64,000 nt of DNA. It comes from Acidovorax sp. GW101-3H11. GTDB taxonomy: Bacteria; Pseudomonadota; Gammaproteobacteria; Burkholderiales; Burkholderiaceae_C. The stretch is taken from the NCBI RefSeq assembly GCF_001633105.1, contig NZ_LUKZ01000009.1, positions 129,733 to 193,732 on the forward strand, read 5' to 3'. The stretch's first letter is position 1, and each line of letters opens with the position of its first letter. This document shows, in pieces, positions 7,798 through 14,332 of the stretch. Under the pieces are notes generated by a model. That model saw nothing but the letters and a program-made list of their open reading frames with translations, was not told the DNA's origin and searched no databases. Made by a program: the position numbers and the translations under genes.

Positions 7798-9806
7798 AGA
7801 AAATTCTCATAGCCAATCGATCAGAGATCGCCCGCCGCATCATTCACACCGCCCACCGCATGGGCATCGAAACGGTCGCGGTTTACTCCGACCCCGATGC
7901 CAGCGCCCTGCACGTGCGCGAAGCCACCCAGGCCGTCGCTTTGGGCGGCGCAGCCAGCGCCGACACCTATCTGCGCACCGACAAGCTGTTGGCCGCAGCC
8001 CGCGCCACCGGCGCCGATGCCGTGCACCCCGGCTATGGCTTCCTCAGCGAGAACGCCGACTTTGCCCAGGCCGTGGTGGATGCAGGCCTGACCTGGATCG
8101 GCCCGCCGCCTGCAGCCATCCGCGCGCTGGGCAGTAAGGCCGGTGCGAAGGCATTGGCGGTCGCGCACTGCGTGCCCTGCCTGCCCGGCTATGCGGGGGA
8201 CGACCAGAGCGACGAGCGCTTTGCCGCCGAGGCCGCACGCATCGGCACACCCCTCATGGTCAAGGCCGTGGCAGGCGGGGGAGGGCGCGGCATGCGCCTG
8301 GTCACTGACCTAGCGCAGTTGCCCGCCGCACTGGCCAGTGCGCGGTCGGAGGCTCTGGCGGGTTTTGGCTGTGGCGACTTGCTCATCGAGCGTGCGCTGC
8401 TGCAGCCGCGCCATGTGGAGGTGCAGATCTTTGCCGACGCCCACGGCGCCTGCATCCACCTGGGCGAGCGCGATTGTTCGGTGCAGCGCCGCCACCAGAA
8501 GATCATTGAAGAGGCGCCGAGCCCCGCCGTGGACGCAGCGCTGCGCGAGCGCATGGGTGCCTGCGCCGTGGCGCTGGCGCAGGCTGCGGGGTATGTGGGC
8601 GCGGGCACCGTGGAGTTTCTGCTGGACGGCCCAGATTTCTACCTGATGGAGATGAACACCCGCCTGCAGGTGGAGCACCCGGTGACCGAAGCGCTCACGG
8701 GGCTGGACCTGGTGGAGTGGCAGATCCGAGTGGCTCGGGGCGAGCCGCTGCCGCTCACGCAAGATCAGGTGCATCTGCAAGGCCACGCCATCGAAGTGCG
8801 CCTGTGTGCCGAAGACGCGCATTTCCGCCCCCACACCGGCCGTGTGCTGCAGTTCAGCGCGCCGCCCGCCACCGCGTTTGAACGGGCTGCGCCGGGCGCG
8901 CTGCGCTTTGACCATGCGCTAGAGGAGGGGGCCGAAGTCACGCCCCACTACGACGCCATGCTGGGCAAGCTCATCGTGCACGCCCCCACGCGGGCCGAGG
9001 CCATCGCCGCGCTGGTACGTGCGCTGCACAGCACCCGCGTGCTGGGCCTGCCCACCAACCGCGCGTTTCTGGCAGCGTGCCTGCAGCACCCGGTGTTTGG
9101 CGCGGGGCATGCCCTGGTGCCGTTTCTCGCGGAGCATGCGGCGCAGCTACAAGGGTTGCTATCAAATATAGAGCTGAAAGTGCTTGTGCAGAGCGCGGTA
9201 GCGGTCATTTTTTCTTCAAATTCTTCGGGCGCCGCGTCTGCCCAACTGCCCTGCGCGCTGGCCCGGCCGCTGCGCCTGCGCCACCAGGGCCAGGTGGTTC
9301 CGCTGGCCGTGCGCGAGCTGGGCGCGGGGCGGCTGTGGGTGGAGCATGCGGGTGGCACCACCCACCTGCAGCTGGCGCCGCAGGCTGCGGGCATGGTGCG
9401 CATCACCACCATGCAGACCGGCGCGGTGGGTGAGGTGCACCATGCCGACCACACCGTGCGCGCCGTTCCGGTGGGCCCCCGGCGCTGGCACTGGCAAACC
9501 GGCGGTGTGGACGGCTGGGTGGAAGACGCCTCGTGGGAGCCCGCTGCGCGCGCGGGTGCGGCGGGCGGTGCGACGGAGTTGCGCGCCCCCTTCAACGGCA
9601 AGGTGGTCGCGCTGCCCGTGGCAGCAGGCCAGGCGCTGTCGGCGGGCGACACGGTGGTGGTCATCGAATCCATGAAGCTCGAACACAGCCTGGCCAGCCC
9701 GGTCGCAGCCACTGTGGCCGAGTTGTTGGTCGCCCCCGGCCAGCAGGTGTCGCCTGGCCAGGTGCTGGCCCGCTTTGCACCTGCCACGCAAGGAGCGCCC
9801 GCATGA
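7794..9806 (+). CDS. Acyl-CoA carboxylase alpha subunit: biotin carboxylase plus biotin carrier (AtuF-like)
   Basis: A 670-residue protein. The N half is a biotin carboxylase (KKILIANRSEIA at the start, the ATP-grasp loop KAVAGGGGRGM, and EMNTRLQVEHPVTE). A linker and beta domain follow, then a C-terminal biotinyl domain with the lysine in ESMKLEHSL. It pairs with the beta subunit at 2798. The ATG overlaps the hydratase stop (ATGA), and its own stop overlaps the next start in the same way. The linker after LAEHAAQLQG contains a Leu/Ile/Val/Ser-rich stretch of about 22 residues encoded by a degenerate dispersed repeat. The extra length compared with usual 655-residue subunits is explained by it. 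Confidence 0.85.
   Translation: MKKILIANRSEIARRIIHTAHRMGIETVAVYSDPDASALHVREATQAVALGGAASADTYLRTDKLLAAARATGADAVHPGYGFLSENADFAQAVVDAGLTWIGPPPAAIRALGSKAGAKALAVAHCVPCLPGYAGDDQSDERFAAEAARIGTPLMVKAVAGGGGRGMRLVTDLAQLPAALASARSEALAGFGCGDLLIERALLQPRHVEVQIFADAHGACIHLGERDCSVQRRHQKIIEEAPSPAVDAALRERMGACAVALAQAAGYVGAGTVEFLLDGPDFYLMEMNTRLQVEHPVTEALTGLDLVEWQIRVARGEPLPLTQDQVHLQGHAIEVRLCAEDAHFRPHTGRVLQFSAPPATAFERAAPGALRFDHALEEGAEVTPHYDAMLGKLIVHAPTRAEAIAALVRALHSTRVLGLPTNRAFLAACLQHPVFGAGHALVPFLAEHAAQLQGLLSNIELKVLVQSAVAVIFSSNSSGAASAQLPCALARPLRLRHQGQVVPLAVRELGAGRLWVEHAGGTTHLQLAPQAAGMVRITTMQTGAVGEVHHADHTVRAVPVGPRRWHWQTGGVDGWVEDASWEPAARAGAAGGATELRAPFNGKVVALPVAAGQALSAGDTVVVIESMKLEHSLASPVAATVAELLVAPGQQVSPGQVLARFAPATQGAPA
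9155..9222. repeat. Degenerate dispersed repeat inside the carboxylase alpha gene
   Basis: The bases GGTTGCTATCAAATATAGAG, then GAAAGTGCTTGTGCAGAGCG and GGTCATTTTTTCTT, follow the same order as the intergenic copy at 57146-57225 (TTGCTATCAA, AATAGCTG, AAGCGCTT, GGCCATTTT). It keeps the reading frame open and encodes a low-GC, low-complexity peptide in the inter-domain linker. Confidence 0.55.
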
Positions 9807-10975
9807 CCGCCCCATCCGCTGCGATTTCTGTGAGCGACGAAGAGCGCACCGCCCTCGCCGACACCGTCACCCGCTTCGCCCGCGCCGAGATCGCCCCGCA
9901 TGTGGACGCGTGGGACGCGGCCGGTGAATTCCCCCGCAGCCTGTACCGCCACGCGGCCGACCTGGGTCTGCTGGGCCTGGGCTACCCCGAGCAGTACGGC
10001 GGCACACCCGCCAGCTACGCCTTGCGCCTGCCGCTGTGGCGCGCGCTCAGCCGCCACGGCGCCAGCGGCGGCGTGCTGGCCAGCCTGCTGTCGCACAACA
10101 TCGGCCTGCCGCCCGTGCTGGCGCATGGCAGCGACGCGGTGCGTGCCGAGGTCATCCCGCCCGTGCTGGCGGGTGAGCAGATCGCCGCACTGGCGATCAC
10201 CGAGCCCGGTGGCGGGTCCGACGTGGCGCAGCTCAAGACTACCGCGCGGCGCGAGGGCGACGAGTACATCGTCAACGGCGAAAAGGTGTTCATCACCTCC
10301 GGCATGCGCGCAGACTGGATCACGGTAGCTGTCAGAACGGGAGAAGCAGGAAGCAAGGGCAGCGCAGGCATCTCCATGCTGCTCATCCCCGGCCACAGCG
10401 CAGGCCTGTCGCGCAGCAAACTCGACAAGATGGGCTGGCTCTGCTCCGACACCGCCCACCTGCGGTTTGACAACGTGCGCGTGCCCGCCCGCTACCTGTT
10501 GGGCGAAGAGGGCGCGGGCTTTCGGATCATCATGGCCAACTTCAACGGCGAACGTTTTGGCCTGGCCGCATCGGCCCTGGGCTTTGCCGAGGCCTGCTAC
10601 GACGAAGCTCTGGCCTGGGCCCGCCAGCGCAAGACCTTTGGCGCCGCGCTGGTCGAGCACCAGGTCATCCGCCACAAGCTGGTGGACATGCAGATGCGCA
10701 TCCAGTCCACCGCCGCGTGGTGCGAATCCGTGGCCGCGCAGGCCGATGCGAGCCGCACCGGGCCCGAGTGGGTGGCGCAGGTTTGCATGTTGAAAAACCA
10801 CGCCACCCAAACCATGCAGTTCTGTGCCGACCAGGCCGTGCAGATCCTGGGCGGCATGGGCTTCATGCGCGGCACCGTCAGCGAGCGCATCTACCGCGAG
10901 GTCAAAGTCATGATGATCGGCGGCGGTGCGGAAGAAATCATGAAAGACCTGGCTGCACGTCAGCTAGGCATTTGA
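9803..10975 (+). CDS. Acyl-CoA dehydrogenase, second of the operon
   Basis: A 390-residue acyl-CoA dehydrogenase with ITEPGGGSDVAQL and VFITSG (FAD domain), a C-terminal QILGGMGFMRGT and IGGGAEEIMKD. As in the gene at 5619, the MCAD Glu is Gly and a Glu is present in NGERFGLA, the relocated position. It starts within the ATGA overlap of the carboxylase alpha stop, so the two are coupled. It could oxidise a different chain length from the first dehydrogenase, or act later after side-chain removal. The substrate cannot be read from the sequence. Confidence 0.8.
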   Translation: MTAPSAAISVSDEERTALADTVTRFARAEIAPHVDAWDAAGEFPRSLYRHAADLGLLGLGYPEQYGGTPASYALRLPLWRALSRHGASGGVLASLLSHNIGLPPVLAHGSDAVRAEVIPPVLAGEQIAALAITEPGGGSDVAQLKTTARREGDEYIVNGEKVFITSGMRADWITVAVRTGEAGSKGSAGISMLLIPGHSAGLSRSKLDKMGWLCSDTAHLRFDNVRVPARYLLGEEGAGFRIIMANFNGERFGLAASALGFAEACYDEALAWARQRKTFGAALVEHQVIRHKLVDMQMRIQSTAAWCESVAAQADASRTGPEWVAQVCMLKNHATQTMQFCADQAVQILGGMGFMRGTVSERIYREVKVMMIGGGAEEIMKDLAARQLGI

Positions 10976-11010
10976 GTCGTGCCATGGGCCAGAAACTCAC
11001 CTCGGCCCCA

Positions 11011-11074
11011 ACCGTTCGGGCTGAGCCTGTCGAAGCCAGGGCGCCCCGCCTTCGACAGGCTCAGGCCGAACGGT
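11011..11074. repeat. TTCGACAGGCTCAGCCCGAACGG-type inverted repeat, copy 1
   Basis: Two 25-base arms face each other: ACCGTTCGGGCTGAG on the left (11011-) and CAGGCCGAACGGT on the right (-11074), separated by about 14 bases. This motif is dispersed in many GC-rich proteobacteria. Other copies in the window are at 20537-20613 and 58212-58278. It could form a terminator-like hairpin but has no T-run. Confidence 0.75.
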
Positions 11075-11120
11075 CGAGGGATTGCGAAACAAGAGCAGTA
11101 ACGCTATTCGGAGACGCACC

Positions 11121-12032
11121 ATGACCAGCAGCCATACCACCAGCAACAAAGCCATCATCACCTGCGCCATCACCGGCGTGTTGACCGACCCCGGCCAGCA
11201 CCACGTGCCCGTCACGCCCGAGCAACTGGCCAAAGAAGCCCGCGGCGCCTGCGACGCAGGCGCCGCCGTGGTCCACGTGCACTTTCGCAACCAGGAGCCC
11301 GGCAAGGGCCACCTGCCCAGCTGGGACCCGCAGGTGGCGCGCGACTGCGTGCAAGCCATGCGCGAGGCCTGCCCGGGTTTGATCATCAACCAGACCACCG
11401 GTGTGGTCGGCCCCCACTACCAGGGCCCGCTCGACTGCCTGCGCGCCACCCGCCCCGAGATGGCCGCGTGCAACGCCGGCTCGCTCAACTACCTGAAGGT
11501 GCGCAGCAACGGCACCTGGGCCTGGCCGCCCATGCTGTTCGACAACCAGCCCGCCAAGGTCAAGGACTTCATCGACGTGATGCTGGAGACCGGCACGCTG
11601 CCCGAGTTCGAATGCTTCGACGTGGGCATCGTGCGCTGCGTGGAGATGTATGTGCAGACCGGCATGTACACCGAGCGCCTGCCCGAATACAACTTTGTGA
11701 TGGGCGTCGAATCCGGCATGCCCGCCGACCCGGACCTGCTGCCCATCTTGCTCAAGCTCAAGATCAAAGGCGCTCCCTGGCAAGCCACCGTCATCGGCCG
11801 CAGCGAGATCTGGCCCGTGCACCAGCGCGTGGCCGAACTGGGCGGGCATCTGCGCACGGGGCTGGAGGACACGTTCTATCTGCCGGATGGGACCAAGGCG
11901 GATTCGAACGGGCCGTTGATCGAGAAGCTGGCGGAGTACGCGCGGAATGCAGGGCGGGAGGTGGCTTCGCCGCAGGAGGCGCGGGGGATGTTGGGGTTGA
12001 AATACGTAAATGCTGAGGTTGCCGATGTATGA
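11121..12032 (+). CDS. Beta-keto acid cleavage enzyme (BKACE, DUF849 family)
   Basis: A 303-residue TIM-barrel protein. It opens with IITCAITGVLTDPGQH, has the metal-binding HVHFR near residue 54, and contains INQTTGVVGPHYQGP and ECFDVG, all typical of 3-keto-5-aminohexanoate cleavage enzyme relatives. The family transfers an acyl group between a beta-keto acid and acetyl-CoA to give acetoacetate and a new CoA ester. The ATG at 11121 gives the family's normal N-terminus; an upstream in-frame start at 11082 would add 13 basic residues. It is the last gene of the operon, after a repeat. In this context it might do the carbon-carbon cleavage that a hydroxymethylglutaryl-CoA lyase performs in leucine degradation; no such lyase is present nearby. 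Confidence 0.8.
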   Translation: MTSSHTTSNKAIITCAITGVLTDPGQHHVPVTPEQLAKEARGACDAGAAVVHVHFRNQEPGKGHLPSWDPQVARDCVQAMREACPGLIINQTTGVVGPHYQGPLDCLRATRPEMAACNAGSLNYLKVRSNGTWAWPPMLFDNQPAKVKDFIDVMLETGTLPEFECFDVGIVRCVEMYVQTGMYTERLPEYNFVMGVESGMPADPDLLPILLKLKIKGAPWQATVIGRSEIWPVHQRVAELGGHLRTGLEDTFYLPDGTKADSNGPLIEKLAEYARNAGREVASPQEARGMLGLKYVNAEVADV

Positions 12033-12441
12033 GGGAGCTATTTTTTAAGCCCTTTGCATTTAGGTGGTCAACGCAGCGCGTGAGGTGGTCTTGAGAGGGG
12101 GCTGGTCGCTAAACCACTGGATACCGGTCTATTCATCCTTGCAAATTGATCGGCCTTCGATCAATTTGCAAGGAACTTTGCAGCAAGTGGGAAACATCCT
12201 GGTCAGTCTGCGCTAGTGCATTCCTGCTGTGGATTGCGTTGGTCTGATCACAAGGTTACGAGGCGCCGTCCTGAAAAGAGCCATGCATCGAGATACTTGC
12301 GCACATTTCGTGGAAGCTTCAGCAGGTGCTGCCTCCGTTCCGTTTGGCCTCTCCCATTTAAGCTGCTTTGGCAGCAGGAGCGCAGCAAGCCGCTGGTAAA
12401 CTACTGGATGAAAAAACAGAGGTTTGCAATGGAGTTGCGCG
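12033..12441. other. AT-richer intergenic region before the restriction-modification island
   Basis: The composition drops sharply in GC compared with both neighbours. The region holds the long hairpin at 12137-12173. A small open frame (12216-12455) overlaps the methyltransferase start; it is Arg/Cys-rich and resembles nothing I know. The only gene signal is the GGAG at 12431-12434 that serves the methyltransferase ATG. Confidence 0.5.
12137..12173. repeat. Perfect 16-bp-arm hairpin at the island boundary
   Basis: The arms CCTTGCAAATTGATCG (12137-12152) and CGATCAATTTGCAAGG (12158-12173) are perfect complements around the loop GCCTT. No T-run follows on either strand, so a simple intrinsic terminator is unlikely. 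It lies 105 bases after the catabolic operon and 268 bases before the methyltransferase, at the point where base composition changes. An integration or recombination remnant, or a protein-binding palindrome, are the alternatives. Confidence 0.8.
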
Positions 12442-13656
12442 ATGAGATCAGTTGAACTTTTCGCTGGTGCTGGTGGCCTCGCGATGGGATGTGAGATCGC
12501 TGGATTCGAACATTTGGCCGTAGTGGAGTGGGACAAATGGGCCTGCGACACTGTCCGTGAGAACCAGAAGCGAGGCTACCCAATCTTGGCTGGCTGGAAT
12601 TTGCATGAAGGGGATGTTCGAGCGTTTGACTGGTCGTCGATTCCGAAGGACATTGAACTGCTGGCCGGTGGGCCTCCTTGTCAGCCATTCTCAATTGGGG
12701 GCAAGCACAAGGCACATCACGACGGCCGCGACATGTTTCCGGCCACTGTCGAGGTCATCCGACATCTGCGGCCCAAGGCTTTCATCGTGGAAAACGTCAA
12801 AGGGCTGACGCGATCAGCCTTTGCCAACTATTTCCACTACATCCAACTGCAGCTGGAGTTTCCCGAACTGCCGCCTCGTTTAGATGAGGATTGGGCTGAG
12901 CATTTGGCGCGCTTGCAAATGGAGAAAAGTTCCGGAAAGCGCAAAGGCAGTGGGCTTACCTATAACGTCATACCTACCTTGGTGAATGCCGCCGACTATG
13001 GCGTGCCGCAAAAGCGTGAACGCGTATTCATCATTGGATTCCGGGATGATTTAGAAATCGAGTGGTCCTTTCCCGCTCCGACCCATAGCTACGATGCTCT
13101 GCTCTACGAGCAATGGATCAGCGGGGCATATTGGCGACGTCATCGTATTTCCCGACCGGAGATGCCGGACAAGATTGCAGCGCGTGTAGCCACGATTAGG
13201 ATATCCAGAGAGCCACGGACTACCTTGCCGTGGCGCACTGTGCGCGATGCAATCCAAGGGTTGCCGGACCCCGAGTCTCCAACAGCGTTCCAGGTGCCCA
13301 ATCATGTGTTCCAGCCCGGTGCGCGTGTCTACCCCGGTCATACGGGGAGCCCGCTTGATTTACCAGCCAAGACACTCAAGGCGGGTGGTCATGGTGTCCC
13401 TGGCGGTGAAAATATGCTTGTAAAGGACGATGGGAGCGTGCGTTACTTCACGGTCCGTGAAAGCGCCCGAATTCAAACCTTTCCCGATGGCTTTCATTTT
13501 CACGGAAGCTGGTCTGAAACCATGCGGCAACTCGGCAATGCAGTGCCTGTTGTCTTGGCGCAGCGCGTGGCAAGTTCCGTAGCTGAACAATTGGCTTTGG
13601 CCGAGCTGAAACGAGTTGCCTCAATGGTGCCAAGCGTTAAGAGGAAAAGTGCGTGA
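12442..13656 (+). CDS. DNA (cytosine-5) methyltransferase of an Eco29kI-like type II system
   Basis: A 404-residue C5 methyltransferase. Motif I is ELFAGAGGLAMG (residues 5-16), motif IV is GGPPCQPFS with the catalytic Cys at 80, motif VI is VENVKG near 116, QKRERVFIIG is motif VIII, and the C-terminal motif X is MRQLGNAVPV. The variable region between VIII and IX carries the target recognition domain. The ATG at 12442 has GGAG seven bases upstream; a TTG at 12424 is less likely. The endonuclease gene overlaps by 4 bases. By association with the nuclease, CCGCGG is the predicted target. Confidence 0.9.
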   Translation: MRSVELFAGAGGLAMGCEIAGFEHLAVVEWDKWACDTVRENQKRGYPILAGWNLHEGDVRAFDWSSIPKDIELLAGGPPCQPFSIGGKHKAHHDGRDMFPATVEVIRHLRPKAFIVENVKGLTRSAFANYFHYIQLQLEFPELPPRLDEDWAEHLARLQMEKSSGKRKGSGLTYNVIPTLVNAADYGVPQKRERVFIIGFRDDLEIEWSFPAPTHSYDALLYEQWISGAYWRRHRISRPEMPDKIAARVATIRISREPRTTLPWRTVRDAIQGLPDPESPTAFQVPNHVFQPGARVYPGHTGSPLDLPAKTLKAGGHGVPGGENMLVKDDGSVRYFTVRESARIQTFPDGFHFHGSWSETMRQLGNAVPVVLAQRVASSVAEQLALAELKRVASMVPSVKRKSA

Positions 13657-14303
13657 CTGGGCAGGTTATTCCATTCAATCCGCTTGACAAGAAGAACCTT
13701 GGCGCAAGCGTTGCTGAGGCCTTGCTGACTAAAGAAGTTCATCCACTTGGCCGTTTGCCTGTGTTTGAAGGTGCCGGTATCTATGCGATTTACTACACAG
13801 GTAGTTTTCCCGCATATCAACAGCTAGCGCGCTTGAACTGCGACTGCAAGTTCCTGCTTCCTATTTATGTGGGCAAGGCGGTCCCCGCAGGTGCCCGGAT
13901 GGGGGCTAGTTTGGAGCTAGCGGCGGGGAAGGTCTTGAGCAAGCGACTCAAAGAGCACGCAGATAGCATCAAAGCAGCCGCAAACCTGAATATTGATGAT
14001 TTCTACTGTCGGTTCTTGGTGGTGGACGATATCTGGATTCCACTCGGTGAGTCATTGATCATCGCGAGGTTTACTCCGATTTGGAACTCCCTGATTGACG
14101 GTTTTGGAAACCACAATCCCGGCAAAGGGCGACACGCAGGCATGCGCCCACGCTGGGACGTATTGCATCCTGGTCGTGGCTGGGCGGCCAATCTTGCGGA
14201 GCGCGCTGAAACTGCGCAAGAGATTGCCCAGGATGCAGAAACGTATTTGAAAGTTCTGCCTGCGTGCCTGTCGGGTCAGTTTATTGAAGCAGAGGGTGAA
14301 TAG
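13653..14303 (+). CDS. Eco29kI-family GIY-YIG type II restriction endonuclease
   Basis: A 216-residue protein starting at GTG 13653, overlapping the methyltransferase stop (GTGA), with GAGGAAAA just upstream. The GIY-YIG elements are in place: GIYAIYY at 42-48, IYVGK at 71-75, Arg98 and His102 in SKRLKEH, Glu133 in PLGESL and Asn145 in PIWN. Order and spacing match the catalytic residues known for Eco29kI, a SacII isoschizomer. The gene is intact and full length, so cleavage of unmethylated CCGCGG is predicted. The more AT-rich composition suggests horizontal acquisition. The gene order, methyltransferase first, would protect the host on entry. Confidence 0.85.
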   Translation: MTGQVIPFNPLDKKNLGASVAEALLTKEVHPLGRLPVFEGAGIYAIYYTGSFPAYQQLARLNCDCKFLLPIYVGKAVPAGARMGASLELAAGKVLSKRLKEHADSIKAAANLNIDDFYCRFLVVDDIWIPLGESLIIARFTPIWNSLIDGFGNHNPGKGRHAGMRPRWDVLHPGRGWAANLAERAETAQEIAQDAETYLKVLPACLSGQFIEAEGE

Positions 14304-14332
14304 GGTATGAGTCTCTGCAGGCTGTTTCTACG

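Noticed and set aside
2798-9806. A leucine-degradation (liu) operon with methylcrotonyl-CoA carboxylase
   Set aside because: The beta subunit lacks the MCC-type PRQDEVFPDR segment and no HMG-CoA lyase gene is present. An atu-like assignment fits better, though substrate remains unproven.
12137-12173. Intrinsic terminator of the preceding operon
   Set aside because: The stem is strong but AT-rich and neither side is followed by a T-run; it starts 105 bases after the last stop.
12216-12455. A 79-codon frame before the methyltransferase as a controller protein
   Set aside because: No helix-turn-helix is visible, the sequence is Arg/Cys-rich and it overlaps the methyltransferase start. C-proteins of restriction systems look different.
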